From assembly GCA_903863195.1 (NCBI GenBank), contig CAIPAY010000133.1:1-64000 (forward strand): DNA of 64,000 nt, in the 5' to 3' direction. This DNA comes from an uncultured Holophagaceae bacterium (lineage in GTDB: Bacteria > Acidobacteriota > Holophagae > Holophagales > Holophagaceae). Under the pieces are notes generated by a model. That model did no database searches, had not been told where the DNA came from, and saw only the letters and a list, made by a program, of their open reading frames with translations. Position numbers and translations under genes: made by a program. Positions 8,446 through 17,339 of the stretch are shown one piece after another; positions within the stretch are counted from its first letter, which is position 1, and every line of letters begins with the position of its first letter.

Positions 8446-8742
8446 CTACTTGATGGCGAAGGCGGCGACGAGCACGTAGATCACGAGGGCCTCGATGAGG
8501 GCCAGGCCGATGATCATGGTGGTGCGGATGTTACCGGCAGCCTGGGGGTTGCGGGCGACGCCTTCGCAGGCGGCCATCACAGCCTTGCCCTGGCCCAGAC
8601 CGCAGCCGGCGGCGGCGATGGCGAGCGAGAGGTGAGCGACGTACTGGCCTTCGAAGAGGCTCTTCTGCACGACGGGGGCGCCCTGGGCGAACGCAACGGC
8701 AGCCAGGGTGAAGAGGAAGGCGGTGGTGAGGAACTTCTTCAT
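8446..8742 (-). CDS. atpE: ATP synthase Fo subunit c
   Basis: 98 residues, longer than the usual 75-90 because of an N-terminal signal-like segment (KKFLTTAFLFTLAAVAFAQG) before the two-helix hairpin. Helix 1 has the glycine pattern AIAAAGCGLGQG, the loop is ARNPQ, and helix 2 carries the ion-binding Glu84 in LIEALVIY. The proteolipid forms the rotor ring of Fo in the inner membrane. Gln51 resembles the Na+ ligand of sodium-type c subunits, but the residue after Glu84 is Ala instead of Ser, which favours proton coupling. It ends the atpZ-atpI-atpB-atpE run and is followed by a strong terminator. Confidence 0.96.
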   Translation of the reverse strand: MKKFLTTAFLFTLAAVAFAQGAPVVQKSLFEGQYVAHLSLAIAAAGCGLGQGKAVMAACEGVARNPQAAGNIRTTMIIGLALIEALVIYVLVAAFAIK

Positions 8743-8904
8743 GGTGGTGCTCCTGTGAGGTTGTCCAGGGGGTTCGGAATCCCCAGAACGGTTAGAGAAA
8801 AGAAAGAATCGAGAGGAGGGCGAGGAGACCAGGCTCAGCCTGGGCGACGAGCGGGGGGTCCCGGGGGGGCCGTTGCGAGCGCAGCTCGCACCCCCCGGAC
8901 AGCG

Positions 8905-9636
8905 TTAATGCTCGTGTGAGACGGCGCCGCTCAGGTAGATGGTCGTGAGCATCGTGAACACGAAGGTCTGGATCAGGCCGAAGAAGAGGCCCAGGAACAT
9001 CATGGGCACCGGCAGCAGGATCGGCATCAGGCCGAAGAAGATGCCCGCCACCACGTGCTCACCGGCGATGTTGCCGAAGAGACGCAGAGAGTGGCTGAGG
9101 ATGCGGCTGAGCAGTCCCAGGATCTCCAGGGGGAACAGCAGCGGGGCCAGCCACCAGATGGGCCCCATGAAGTGCGCCCAGTACTTGAGGAAGCCCTGCT
9201 CCCGCATGCCGTGGAAGTTGTAGTAGCCGAAGACCACCAGCGCGGACCCGAGGGTGATGTTCCAGTTGCTGGTGCCCGGGCTCAGGGCCGGGATCAGGCC
9301 GAAGAAGTTGTTGAAGAACACGAACAGCGCCATGGTGCCGATGAACGGCAGGTAGCGCTCGCCATGGTGGGCGATGTTGTCGTTGATCATTTCCTTCAGG
9401 CCCTCGACGACGCCCTCGAAGATCTGCTGCAGGGGGCCGGGGATGCGGGCGAGGTTCTTGCGGACCAGGGCCGTGATGAGCATGGCCGTCAGGGCCGCCA
9501 GGGCCGCGTTCAGCAAGTGGTCATAGCGCTCCAGAACCGACAGGGGCGCTCCATGGGCGAAGCCGAGCCAGGCGTGCCGGGAGAGCCCCAGCACCTGGGT
9601 GAGCCATTGGGCGAGCAGCGATGCGTGATGTTCCAT
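8905..9636 (-). CDS. atpB: ATP synthase Fo subunit a
   Basis: 243 residues, five to six hydrophobic helices. The essential stator arginine lies in SHSLRLFGNIAGEH (Arg185). FFNNFFGLIPALSPGTSNWNITLG and the C-terminal FGLIQTFVFTMLTTIYL match the family. Subunit a forms the two half channels that feed protons to the c ring. It lies 13 bp after atpI. The 162 bases between it and atpE hold a GC-rich, poly-G/C stretch but no gene. The F1 genes and the b subunit are not in this window. Confidence 0.96.
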   Translation of the reverse strand: MEHHASLLAQWLTQVLGLSRHAWLGFAHGAPLSVLERYDHLLNAALAALTAMLITALVRKNLARIPGPLQQIFEGVVEGLKEMINDNIAHHGERYLPFIGTMALFVFFNNFFGLIPALSPGTSNWNITLGSALVVFGYYNFHGMREQGFLKYWAHFMGPIWWLAPLLFPLEILGLLSRILSHSLRLFGNIAGEHVVAGIFFGLMPILLPVPMMFLGLFFGLIQTFVFTMLTTIYLSGAVSHEH

Positions 9637-9648
9637 CTCGGTCAGACC

Positions 9649-10050
9649 TCAATCAGGCGGGGTGTCTTCAGGTTTCTCGAAGCCCAGACGCAGGGCCTCG
9701 AGGAGAATGCCGGCCACGAAGAGAAGGACCCCCAAGGCCAGCGGTAAGGCTTCCGCCGGGTATAGGGCTATCATCCCACGCAACACCAGTGCGATCAACG
9801 CCAGTTTGCCCAGGGACAGGAACCCGTAGACCCACCGGAGGCGGACCGAGGGGGTCAGCATCCGGCCAGTCAGCACCCGATGCAGCCCCCAGAAGCCGAA
9901 GCTGGTCAGGCAGCCCACTCCGAAGGCCAGAGCGGCGGTCCAGGAGCGGAACAGCCCCCACAGGAGCACCCCCAGGAGGCCCACCGCGAGCATGGCCTGG
10001 GTGATCCGCCGCAGATGGTGCTCACCCTCGTCCATGGGGGTCCTTGCCAT
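9649..10050 (-). CDS. atpI: ATP synthase subunit I-like protein
   Basis: 133 residues with four predicted membrane helices and a charged C-terminal tail. Size, topology and position directly before atpB fit the ATP synthase I chain, an accessory membrane protein implicated in c-ring assembly. Sequence is weakly conserved in this family, so the call rests mainly on hydropathy and gene order. Its start overlaps the upstream atpZ-like gene by 29 bp. Confidence 0.78.
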   Translation of the reverse strand: MARTPMDEGEHHLRRITQAMLAVGLLGVLLWGLFRSWTAALAFGVGCLTSFGFWGLHRVLTGRMLTPSVRLRWVYGFLSLGKLALIALVLRGMIALYPAEALPLALGVLLFVAGILLEALRLGFEKPEDTPPD

Positions 10051-10324
10051 CCGGCTGATTCGCCTCCAGCTTGCGCAGCTCCTCCGCGTCCCGCCGGGCC
10101 ATGCGCCGGTTCAGCTTGTAGAGCTCCCAGAAGGCGGCGCCGATGCCCCAGATGAGGCCCACCCACTGCCCCCGGGTGGCATTGCCGAACCACCCGCCGA
10201 TCCAGCGGCCCAGGAAGAAGCCCAGGGCGATGCAGAGTGGAAAGGAGATGCCCAGGGACATGAGGTCCCCCCAGAGCGCCCGCTCCCCGGGGTCGGCGTC
10301 TTCCTTGCCCGGCTTCAGGATCAC
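10022..10324 (-). CDS. AtpZ/AtpI-like ATP synthase accessory protein
   Basis: 100 residues, GTG start with GGGAG upstream. Two membrane helices (MSLGISFPLCIALGFFLGRWI and WVGLIWGIGAAFWELYKL) followed by a charged tail match the small F0F1-ATPase gene 1 family that heads many atp operons. It is probably an inner-membrane assembly or ion-handling partner of Fo. It is the first gene of the Fo run and lies after the hairpins that follow nuoN. Confidence 0.8.
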   Translation of the reverse strand: MILKPGKEDADPGERALWGDLMSLGISFPLCIALGFFLGRWIGGWFGNATRGQWVGLIWGIGAAFWELYKLNRRMARRDAEELRKLEANQPDGKDPHGRG

Positions 10325-10341
10325 CCGTCACTCCCATGAAA

Positions 10342-10375
10342 GACTTAAGGCGCGGGTGGCCCCGCGCCTTAAGTC
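10342..10375 (-). terminator. Perfect hairpin after nuoN
   Basis: A 15-bp perfect inverted repeat (GACTTAAGGCGCGGG / CCCGCGCCTTAAGTC) with a 4-nt loop lies between nuoN and the atpZ-like gene. A second repeat, CTAGGTCA / TGACCTAG at 10375-10404, overlaps the nuoN stop. There is no T-run, so it may attenuate or stabilise the 3' end and not fully terminate. Confidence 0.7.
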
Positions 10376-10400
10376 TAGGTCAGGAAACCCCGGATATGAC

Positions 10401-11864
10401 CTAGGCTAGGAAGATCTTGCCAGCCCAGTCGAGCAGCCAGGGGCCGAAGGCCGTGCCGACCAGGACCAGGACACAGGCCAGGGTCACGATGAACACCGAG
10501 ACGGCGCCCATGGGGATGGCCTCGCCTTCGGGCTCGCGGAAGTACATCTGGCTGACCACGCCCAGGTAGTAATAGGCGCTCACGGCACTGGTCAGCAGGG
10601 CGAGGACCGTCAGGGTGACGTAGCCCTGCTCGATGGCCAGCTTGAACAGGTAGAACTTCCCGAAGAAGCCCACCAGCGGGGGGATGCCCGCCAGGCTCAG
10701 GAGGAACACCATCATGGCGAAGGCCAGCACCGGGCGCTTGCGGCCCAGGCCCTTGAAGTCCTCAATGCGCTCACCCTCGCCCTGGCCCTGCAGGTAGATC
10801 ACCACGGCGAAGGCGCCCGTGTTCATGACGATGTAGATGGCCATGTAGAGCCAGACCGCCTGGGCGCCTGCCTGGGGATCGCCCGAGAGCACACCCAGCA
10901 GCATGTAGCCCACGTGGGCGATGCTGGAGTAGGCGAGCAGGCGCTTCATGCTCTGCTGGTTCACCGCCGCGATGTTGCCGAGGATCATGCTCGCTCCGGC
11001 AATGTAGCTGAGCGGCAGCACCCAGTCGCTGGACACCCCGTGGAAGCCCGTGCCGAAGACCCGCAGGATGGCGGCCAGACCGGCGGCCTTGGGAGCCGTG
11101 GCCATGAGGGTGGTGATGGGGGTCGGGGCGCCCTCGTAGGCGTCCGGCGACCACATGTGGAAGGGCACCGCAGCCACCTTGAAGCCCATGCCCACCAGCA
11201 CCATCAGGACCCCGGAGAAGACCAGCAGGCTGCTGGACTTGGGGGTGAGGGCCAGGGCCTGGTTCAGGTCCGCCAGGTTGGTGGTCGTGCCACCGGCCGC
11301 CCCGTAGAGCAGGCTGATGCCGTAGACGAGGATGCCGCTGGAGAAGGCTCCCAGCAGGAAGTACTTCATGCCGGCTTCCACGCTGGTGGCACGGTCCCGC
11401 AGGTAGGCCACCAGGATGTAGATGCAGATGGCCATCAGCTCGACGCTGAAGTAGATCGAGATCAGGTCCGAGGCGCCGCAGAGGAACAGCATGCCCGAGA
11501 GGGAGAACAGGATCAGGGCGTAGTACTCCACGGTCTGCTGCTTGAGGCTGTCCAGCAGCCGCACGCTCAGTGCCACCGCGCCGGCACAGCCGAGCACGCA
11601 GAGCATCTGGAAGCCCCGGGTGAGGCCGTCCATGCGGAACATGCGGGAGAAGCCCTCACCTTCCGTGGTCCGGGTCACCAGCACGGCCGTGATGGCGAGC
11701 ACCAGCAGGGTGATGGGCGCCCACTTGTGCTTCTCAGCCCGACTGAACATCAGGTCCCCGGGCCAGAGCATGAGCGTGGCCACGGTCATCAGGAAGAGTT
11801 GGGGCAGGATCAGATGCGTGTCCCGAAGGAGCGCATCCAAGAGCCCCTGAGAGAAGCCGGTCAT
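10401..11864 (-). CDS. nuoN: NADH-quinone oxidoreductase subunit N
   Basis: 487 residues, about 14 membrane helices, one of three antiporter-like proton-pumping subunits of complex I. Family motifs include MKYFLLGAFSSGILVYGISLLYG, PFHMWSPDAYEGAPTPITTLMA and KRLLAYSSIAHVGYMLLG. The start overlaps the nuoM stop by 4 bp (ATGA). It is the last gene of the nuo operon and is followed by two hairpins. Confidence 0.97.
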   Translation of the reverse strand: MTGFSQGLLDALLRDTHLILPQLFLMTVATLMLWPGDLMFSRAEKHKWAPITLLVLAITAVLVTRTTEGEGFSRMFRMDGLTRGFQMLCVLGCAGAVALSVRLLDSLKQQTVEYYALILFSLSGMLFLCGASDLISIYFSVELMAICIYILVAYLRDRATSVEAGMKYFLLGAFSSGILVYGISLLYGAAGGTTTNLADLNQALALTPKSSSLLVFSGVLMVLVGMGFKVAAVPFHMWSPDAYEGAPTPITTLMATAPKAAGLAAILRVFGTGFHGVSSDWVLPLSYIAGASMILGNIAAVNQQSMKRLLAYSSIAHVGYMLLGVLSGDPQAGAQAVWLYMAIYIVMNTGAFAVVIYLQGQGEGERIEDFKGLGRKRPVLAFAMMVFLLSLAGIPPLVGFFGKFYLFKLAIEQGYVTLTVLALLTSAVSAYYYLGVVSQMYFREPEGEAIPMGAVSVFIVTLACVLVLVGTAFGPWLLDWAGKIFLA

Positions 11865-13576
11865 TGGTGCCCCCCTCCGTGGGCTGGTGCGCCGTGGGCG
11901 GGCTCAGCGTGGGGCGCGGCATGGCCCTCGTGGCCGGCGGGAGCAGCCTCATGGCCAGCGGGGGCTGCGTTGTGGTGGGCGGCCGGAGCGGCCATGCCCT
12001 GCATGCCGATCTTGGCGGCGATGGCCTGCTTGACGGCCAGGTCCTGGGCGGCATGGAAGCCGGGGTTGACCTGCTCGACCAGCTTACGGACCGGGGCGTC
12101 CATGACGGCCATGATCGGTCCGGGATAGAGGCCGATCCAGAAGGCGGCGACGACCAGCGGGGCAAAGTAGAGGATCTCCCGCAGGTTGAGGTCTTCCATC
12201 TTCTCGTTCACCTCGGTGATGGGTCCAAACATGACGCGCTGGAACATCCAGAGCATGTAGGCGGCGCCGAGGATGATGCCGAGGGTGGCGACCACCGCGG
12301 CCCAGGGGAAGGCCTGGAAGGAGCCCATGAGGATGACGCCCTCACCGATGAAGCCGTTGAGCAGCGGCAGGCCGATGCTGCTCATGGTCATGATCATGAA
12401 GATGGTGGCGAAGATCGGCATGCTCTTCGAGAGCCCGCCGAAGTCCGCGATCATGCGGGTGTGCCGGCGCTCGTAGACGATACCCACCGCGAGGAAGAGC
12501 CCGCTGGTGCTGATGCCGTGATTGATCATCTGGAAGAGGCCGCCCTTGATGCCGTAGGGGTTCAGGGCGAACAGGCCGAGCATGCAGAGGCCGAGGTGAC
12601 TCACGGAGGAGTAGGCCACCAGCTTCTTCATGTCCTTCTGGATCATGGCCACAAGGGCGCCGTAGATGATGCCGATCAGGGACAGGCCGATGAACCAGGG
12701 CAGCAGCTCCTTGGTGGCGGTCGGCATGATGGGCAGCAGGAAGCGCACGAAGCCGTAGGTGCCCATCTTCAGGAGGATGGCGGCGAGGATGACGGAACCG
12801 GCCGTGGGTGCCTGCACGTGGGCGTCCGGCAGCCAGGTGTGGAAGGGGAACATCGGCACCTTGATGGCGAAGCCGACGAAGAAGGCCAGGGCCATGAGGG
12901 TCTGGTAGCTCTTGCTCTGCTGGGCGATGACGGGAGCCATGGCCTGGAAGCTGGCCAGGGAGAAGTCATAGACGCCCGTGGTCTGGTGCTGGAGGAAATA
13001 GATGGCGAGCAGCGCGACCAGCATCAGGACGGAACCGGCCAGGGTGTAGAGGAACAGCTTGATGGCGGCGTAGAGCTTCTGGGGGCCGCCCCAGATGGCG
13101 ATGAGGAAATACATCGGGACGAGCATGACTTCCCAGAACAGGTAGAAGAGGAACATGTCCTGGGTGATGAAGACGCCCAGCATGGCGGTCTGCAGCACCA
13201 GCATCCAGATGTAGTACTCCTTGTGGCGCTCGAGGATGGCGCTGAAGGAGCAGGCGATGGCAATGGGCCCGATGAAGGTCGTCAGCAGCCAGAGCAGGAG
13301 GCTGATGCCGTCCATGCCCACGCTGAACTTGACGCCCAGGGCGGGGATCCAGCTCCAGGCCCCGGCCCACTGGACCGCATCGCTGGCCCGGTCGTAGCCG
13401 AACCAGAAGGGCAGGCTCAGCAGGAGGCTGGCGATCATGATCAGGAGCGAGCCGATCTCGAAGACCCGGCGCTGGTCCTTGGGCACGAGGAGCAGGACCA
13501 ACGCGCCCAGGACGGGCAGGAAGGTCGCCACCAGCATCAGTGTCGTGTTTGCGGTGAACATGGGGACTCCAACCAA
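11861..13576 (-). CDS. nuoM: NADH-quinone oxidoreductase subunit M, His-rich tail
   Basis: 571 residues; typical NuoM is about 500. Antiporter-like subunit with the expected motifs FFVGFAIKVPMFPFHTWLPDAHVQAPTAGSVILA and KKLVAYSSVSHLGLCMLG. The extra length is a C-terminal tail of about 50 residues rich in His, Ala, Pro and Gly (AAHHNAAPAGHEAAPAGHEGH), with nine histidines in the last 45 residues. The tail follows the last helix. A metal-binding or pH-sensing role is possible but unproven. Confidence 0.96.
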   Translation of the reverse strand: MVGVPMFTANTTLMLVATFLPVLGALVLLLVPKDQRRVFEIGSLLIMIASLLLSLPFWFGYDRASDAVQWAGAWSWIPALGVKFSVGMDGISLLLWLLTTFIGPIAIACSFSAILERHKEYYIWMLVLQTAMLGVFITQDMFLFYLFWEVMLVPMYFLIAIWGGPQKLYAAIKLFLYTLAGSVLMLVALLAIYFLQHQTTGVYDFSLASFQAMAPVIAQQSKSYQTLMALAFFVGFAIKVPMFPFHTWLPDAHVQAPTAGSVILAAILLKMGTYGFVRFLLPIMPTATKELLPWFIGLSLIGIIYGALVAMIQKDMKKLVAYSSVSHLGLCMLGLFALNPYGIKGGLFQMINHGISTSGLFLAVGIVYERRHTRMIADFGGLSKSMPIFATIFMIMTMSSIGLPLLNGFIGEGVILMGSFQAFPWAAVVATLGIILGAAYMLWMFQRVMFGPITEVNEKMEDLNLREILYFAPLVVAAFWIGLYPGPIMAVMDAPVRKLVEQVNPGFHAAQDLAVKQAIAAKIGMQGMAAPAAHHNAAPAGHEAAPAGHEGHAAPHAEPAHGAPAHGGGHQ

Positions 13577-13582
13577 TGAGGA

Positions 13583-15943
13583 CTAGGCGATGAATTTCCA
13601 GAAGGCGAACACGAGGAAGCCGATGAACATCACGAAGGCGTAGTGCTGGACCCGGCCCGTCTGGAGGCCGCGGAAGACCGCGCTGGTCTCCTGCACCATG
13701 TATTCGACTAGGTCGACGCTGCCGTCGATGAGGTACTCGTCCACCCAGTGCATGAGCTCGGCCCAGATCAGGGTCACGCGGGCGGCCCCGTTCACCATGC
13801 CGTCCACCACCCAGGTGTCGAAGCTCCAGAGCTGGGCAGAGAAGCGCTTGAGGGGCTCGATGATCGCCGCGTCGTAGAACTCGTCCACGTAGTACTTGGC
13901 ATTCACCCAGCGGAACAGGTTCGGGAAGCGCTCCACGAAGGCGATGGCGCGGCTCCAGGTGGGATCCACCTTGTAGATCCACCAGGCCAGCAGCATGGCG
14001 CCAGGAGCCCAGATCAGGGTGGCCCAGGCCATGAGCCCGTATTCCATGGCGGGCGGGATGTGCTCGCCGTGGTGGGGGGCCGAGACCTGGTAGAGCAGCG
14101 GCTCGAGCCACTTGCTGAACAGTTCCGCCGGCACGATGGGCAGGACCCGGTGCAGGCTCTCGGGGTAGTTCAGGAAGCCGCCGACCACGGCCAGACCGGC
14201 CAGGACAGCCACCGGCAGCCACATGCGCCAGGAGACCTCATGGGGGTGGTGGCCCGGGACGATGTCATGGTCCTCAGGATCGTCCACATGGTGGTCGTGG
14301 GGCTTGTCCAGCTCGTGGATGTGGTTCTCATGGGCGTGCACAGGTGCATGGGCGTCGTGCCCGTGGTCGTCATGGGCGCCATGGTCGTCGTGGCCGTGGG
14401 CCTCGGACTGGACCGTGTGCCCGTAGGGATCCTCGCCGCCGCCGCGGTAGTTGCCATAGAAGGTCATGGCGATGAGGCGGGTCATGTAGAAGGCGGTGCA
14501 GAAGGCGCCGAGCATGCCCAGGATCCAGGCCACCAGGTTCAGGGTGGGTCCGGTGTAGTGGCCGTGCTGATACCAGCCCTCGAACACCTTCCAGAGGATC
14601 TCGTCCTTCGAGAAGAAGCCGGAGAAGGGGAAGATGCCGGCGATGGCGAAGGTGGCCAGGATCATGCTCATGGCCGTGATGGGCATGAGCTTCTTGAGGC
14701 CGCCCATGTTGCGCATGTCCTGCTCGTGGTGGCAGGCCGCGATCACTGCGCCGGACCCGAGGAAGAGGCTGGCCTTGAAGAAGGCGTGCGTGAAGACGTG
14801 GAACATGCCGGCGCTGAAGGCCCCGGCGCCCATGCCCATGAACATGAAGCCCAGCTGGGACACGGTGGAGTAGGCCAACACCTTCTTGATGTCGTATTGG
14901 GCGAGGCCCATGGTGGCGGCGATGAAGGCGGTGAGGGACCCGAAGGCCAGCACCACGGCCAGGGCCAACGGGGCGTTCACGTAGATGAAGTTCAGGCGGG
15001 TGATCATGTAGAGGCCGCTGGTCACCATGGTCGCGGCATGGATCAAGGCGGACACGGGCGTCGGACCGGCCATGGCATCGGGCAGCCAGACATACAGGGG
15101 GATCTGCGCCGACTTGCCCATGGCGCCCACGAAGAGGCAGCAGCCGATGAGGTTGAACCACCAGGTGGGGGAGGCGGTGTGCCCGTAGAGGGTGATGAGC
15201 GGCAGGCTGGCGACCTCGCGGACCGAGCCCATCAGGGTGTCATAGTCGAGGCTGCCGAAGACCTGGAAGATAAGGAAGAACCCGATCATGAAGCCGAAGT
15301 CGCCGATGCGGTTGGTGACGAAAGCCTTCTTGCCTGCGGCGGCAGCGAACTCCTTCTCGAAGTAGAAGCCGATGAGCAGGTAGGAGCAGAGGCCCACCCC
15401 CTCCCAGCCCAGGAACATCATCATGATGTTGGCGCCCAGCACCAGGTTCAGCATGCTGAACACGAACAGGTTCAGGTAGGCCATGAAGCGGTAGTAGCGT
15501 CCGTCGTTGCGTTCCTCAGCCATGTAGCCGGTGCTGAAGAGGTGGATGAGGAAGCCTGCGCCTGAGACCAGGAGGGCCATGCAGCCGCTCAGGACGTCGA
15601 ACTTGTAGGCCCACTCGATCTTGTAGGTGCTCATCCCGCCCAGCACATGGGCGCCGCCCACGTTGAACCAGGTCCAGAGGCTCTGGTGCAGGGACCGGCC
15701 CCCTGGAGGCATCCCGATCAACTGGATGAAGTGCCAGAGGGTGAGGACGAAGGCGAGGCCCACGCTGCCGAGGGCGAAGAAGTCCACCACCGCTGTGTTC
15801 CGCAGCTTGCGGCCGCTGAGGCCGTTGATGAGGAATCCGAAGAAGGGCAGGAAGGGGATCAGCCAGAGCAGGCTGCTCGGCTGGGAGGCGGCGGTCGCCG
15901 CGGCGTGCGCCAGGGTCATGTCGGCACTCATGATCGTCGTCAT
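13583..15943 (-). CDS. nuoL: NADH-quinone oxidoreductase subunit L, His-rich loop
   Basis: 786 residues, longer than the usual 610-660. The start is ATG 15943, which overlaps the nuoK stop (ATGA); the track's longer ORF runs into nuoK in another frame. Motifs KSAQIPLYVWLPDAMAGPTPVSALIHAATMV and KKVLAYSTVSQLGFMFMG identify this antiporter-like subunit. Between helices at about residues 495-570 is a loop extremely rich in His and Asp (HGHDDHGAHDDHGHDAH) with 19 histidines in about 62 residues. The C-terminal lateral helix and last helix are present. Confidence 0.96.
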   Translation of the reverse strand: MTTIMSADMTLAHAAATAASQPSSLLWLIPFLPFFGFLINGLSGRKLRNTAVVDFFALGSVGLAFVLTLWHFIQLIGMPPGGRSLHQSLWTWFNVGGAHVLGGMSTYKIEWAYKFDVLSGCMALLVSGAGFLIHLFSTGYMAEERNDGRYYRFMAYLNLFVFSMLNLVLGANIMMMFLGWEGVGLCSYLLIGFYFEKEFAAAAGKKAFVTNRIGDFGFMIGFFLIFQVFGSLDYDTLMGSVREVASLPLITLYGHTASPTWWFNLIGCCLFVGAMGKSAQIPLYVWLPDAMAGPTPVSALIHAATMVTSGLYMITRLNFIYVNAPLALAVVLAFGSLTAFIAATMGLAQYDIKKVLAYSTVSQLGFMFMGMGAGAFSAGMFHVFTHAFFKASLFLGSGAVIAACHHEQDMRNMGGLKKLMPITAMSMILATFAIAGIFPFSGFFSKDEILWKVFEGWYQHGHYTGPTLNLVAWILGMLGAFCTAFYMTRLIAMTFYGNYRGGGEDPYGHTVQSEAHGHDDHGAHDDHGHDAHAPVHAHENHIHELDKPHDHHVDDPEDHDIVPGHHPHEVSWRMWLPVAVLAGLAVVGGFLNYPESLHRVLPIVPAELFSKWLEPLLYQVSAPHHGEHIPPAMEYGLMAWATLIWAPGAMLLAWWIYKVDPTWSRAIAFVERFPNLFRWVNAKYYVDEFYDAAIIEPLKRFSAQLWSFDTWVVDGMVNGAARVTLIWAELMHWVDEYLIDGSVDLVEYMVQETSAVFRGLQTGRVQHYAFVMFIGFLVFAFWKFIA

Positions 15944-16245
15944 CCCTTCAGCAGGTTGATGTCGTCCACCTGGACGGTGTCGCGCTTGCGGTAGAGGGCC
16001 ACCACCAGTGCGAGGCCCACGGCCACCTCGGCCGCGGCGAAGCCCATGACCAGCAGGGCGAAGGCCTGGCCGGAGACGGACCCGCTGTGGCGGGCGAAGG
16101 CGATGAAGTTCAGGTTGGCGGCGTTGAGCATGAGCTCCACGCACATGAGGATCACCAGGGCGTTGCGGCGAATGAGCACGCCGACAATGCCGATGGAGAA
16201 CAGCGCGAAGGAGATGAGGAGGACCGCGTTGAGGTTGACCATCAC
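15940..16245 (-). CDS. nuoK: NADH-quinone oxidoreductase subunit K
   Basis: 101 residues, three helices. The family motif IGIVGVLIRRNALVILMCVELMLNAANL contains the conserved membrane Glu. It matches MrpC/NuoK proteins in length and topology. Its start overlaps the nuoJ stop by 4 bp and its stop overlaps the nuoL start. Confidence 0.97.
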   Translation of the reverse strand: MMVNLNAVLLISFALFSIGIVGVLIRRNALVILMCVELMLNAANLNFIAFARHSGSVSGQAFALLVMGFAAAEVAVGLALVVALYRKRDTVQVDDINLLKG

Positions 16246-16793
16246 ACCCGCTCCGTCTTGGCCAGCACCACGGCGCCCACCAGGGCGACCAGCAGCACGA
16301 CGCTGAGGATCTCGAAAGGCAGCAGGTAGCCCGCGAAGAGGCCCCGGCTCACGGCCTGGGCGTTCTGCTGGGCGACGTTGAGGCCCTGGGCCAGATTCTC
16401 CGGAAGCTTCAGCGCCTGGGGAGAGGCCACGCCGAAGATGACCTTGCGGAACACCGCGGCGAAGGCCGCGACGCCCAGCAGCACCGCACCGATGGCGTAG
16501 CGGGACTGGAGCTGGAAGACCTCCTTCTCCTTGGCCTTGGTCACCTCGACGAGCATGACCACGAAGAGGAAGAGCACCACGATGCCCCCCGCGTAGACCA
16601 GGATCTGCGCCATGCCCAGGAACTCGGCCTCCAAGGAGAGGAAGCAGCCGGCGATGCAGAGCATCGCGAAGAGGAAGGCCAGCACGCTGTGCACGGCGCT
16701 CCGGGAGGCCACCACCACGGCGGCGCCGCCCAGGGCCATGACGCCAAAGATGGCGAACATGTTCCGGCCGATCGTTTCGATGAAATGTTCCAT
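16242..16793 (-). CDS. nuoJ: NADH-quinone oxidoreductase subunit J
   Basis: 183 residues, five helices. MAQILVYAGGIVVLFLFVVMLVEV is the conserved helix with the pi-bulge region of NuoJ. A short periplasmic or cytoplasmic loop separates the fourth helix from the last one. It is a membrane-arm subunit next to NuoK. The gene lies 32 bp after nuoI. Confidence 0.96.
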   Translation of the reverse strand: MEHFIETIGRNMFAIFGVMALGGAAVVVASRSAVHSVLAFLFAMLCIAGCFLSLEAEFLGMAQILVYAGGIVVLFLFVVMLVEVTKAKEKEVFQLQSRYAIGAVLLGVAAFAAVFRKVIFGVASPQALKLPENLAQGLNVAQQNAQAVSRGLFAGYLLPFEILSVVLLVALVGAVVLAKTERV

Positions 16794-16825
16794 GGGGCGT
16801 CCTCGGGTTGCTCGGAAGATGGGGG

Positions 16826-17329
16826 TCAGTCGTCAGCCACGCTGAACTTGCCCACGGGAGAGGGCTCGAACATGTTCTGGCTCAGCCCCTCCATGCCCAG
16901 CGAGAAGTCCTCCCGGTTGTAGGTGGCCAGCTCGAACTGGTGGTTCAGGATGATGGAGTCGAAGCCGCAGCTCTCCACGCAGAACTCGCAGAAGATGCAG
17001 CGCTCCATCTCGAAGTCGTAGCGCACGGGATAGGGCATCTTGCGCCCCTCCTTCTTGCCCTTCTCGATGGTGATGACCTGGGTGGGGCAGATCTTCTCGC
17101 AGGCCAGGCAGCACACGCACTTGATCTCGCCCTGCTCATCCTTCAGCAGGGTGAGGCGGCCGCGGTAGCGGGGCTGGACCTTGGCCACCACCTCGGGATA
17201 CTCCGAGACGATGTGGAAGGGCACCTTCCGGCGGTTGGCCGTGAAGAACACCTTGCAGAAGTGCTTGCCGGTGATGGCCATGCCCTTGGCGATGTCGGAG
17301 GGGATCAGGGTCCTCAGGAACTTGTTCAT
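16826..17329 (-). CDS. nuoI: NADH-quinone oxidoreductase subunit I, 2x[4Fe-4S]
   Basis: 167 residues. Two ferredoxin-type cluster motifs are seen: CVCCLACEKICP and CIFCEFCVESCG. Both keep the CxxCxxCxxxC spacing, but the second has Gly where most homologues have Pro. NuoI carries clusters N6a and N6b, which pass electrons towards NuoB. The N-terminal segment before the clusters is typical of the subunit. Confidence 0.96.
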   Translation of the reverse strand: MNKFLRTLIPSDIAKGMAITGKHFCKVFFTANRRKVPFHIVSEYPEVVAKVQPRYRGRLTLLKDEQGEIKCVCCLACEKICPTQVITIEKGKKEGRKMPYPVRYDFEMERCIFCEFCVESCGFDSIILNHQFELATYNREDFSLGMEGLSQNMFEPSPVGKFSVADD

Positions 17330-17339
17330 GGGTGACCCC

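Noticed and set aside
11864-13579. 571-aa plus-strand ORF
   Set aside because: Exact antisense shadow of nuoM; no known motif.
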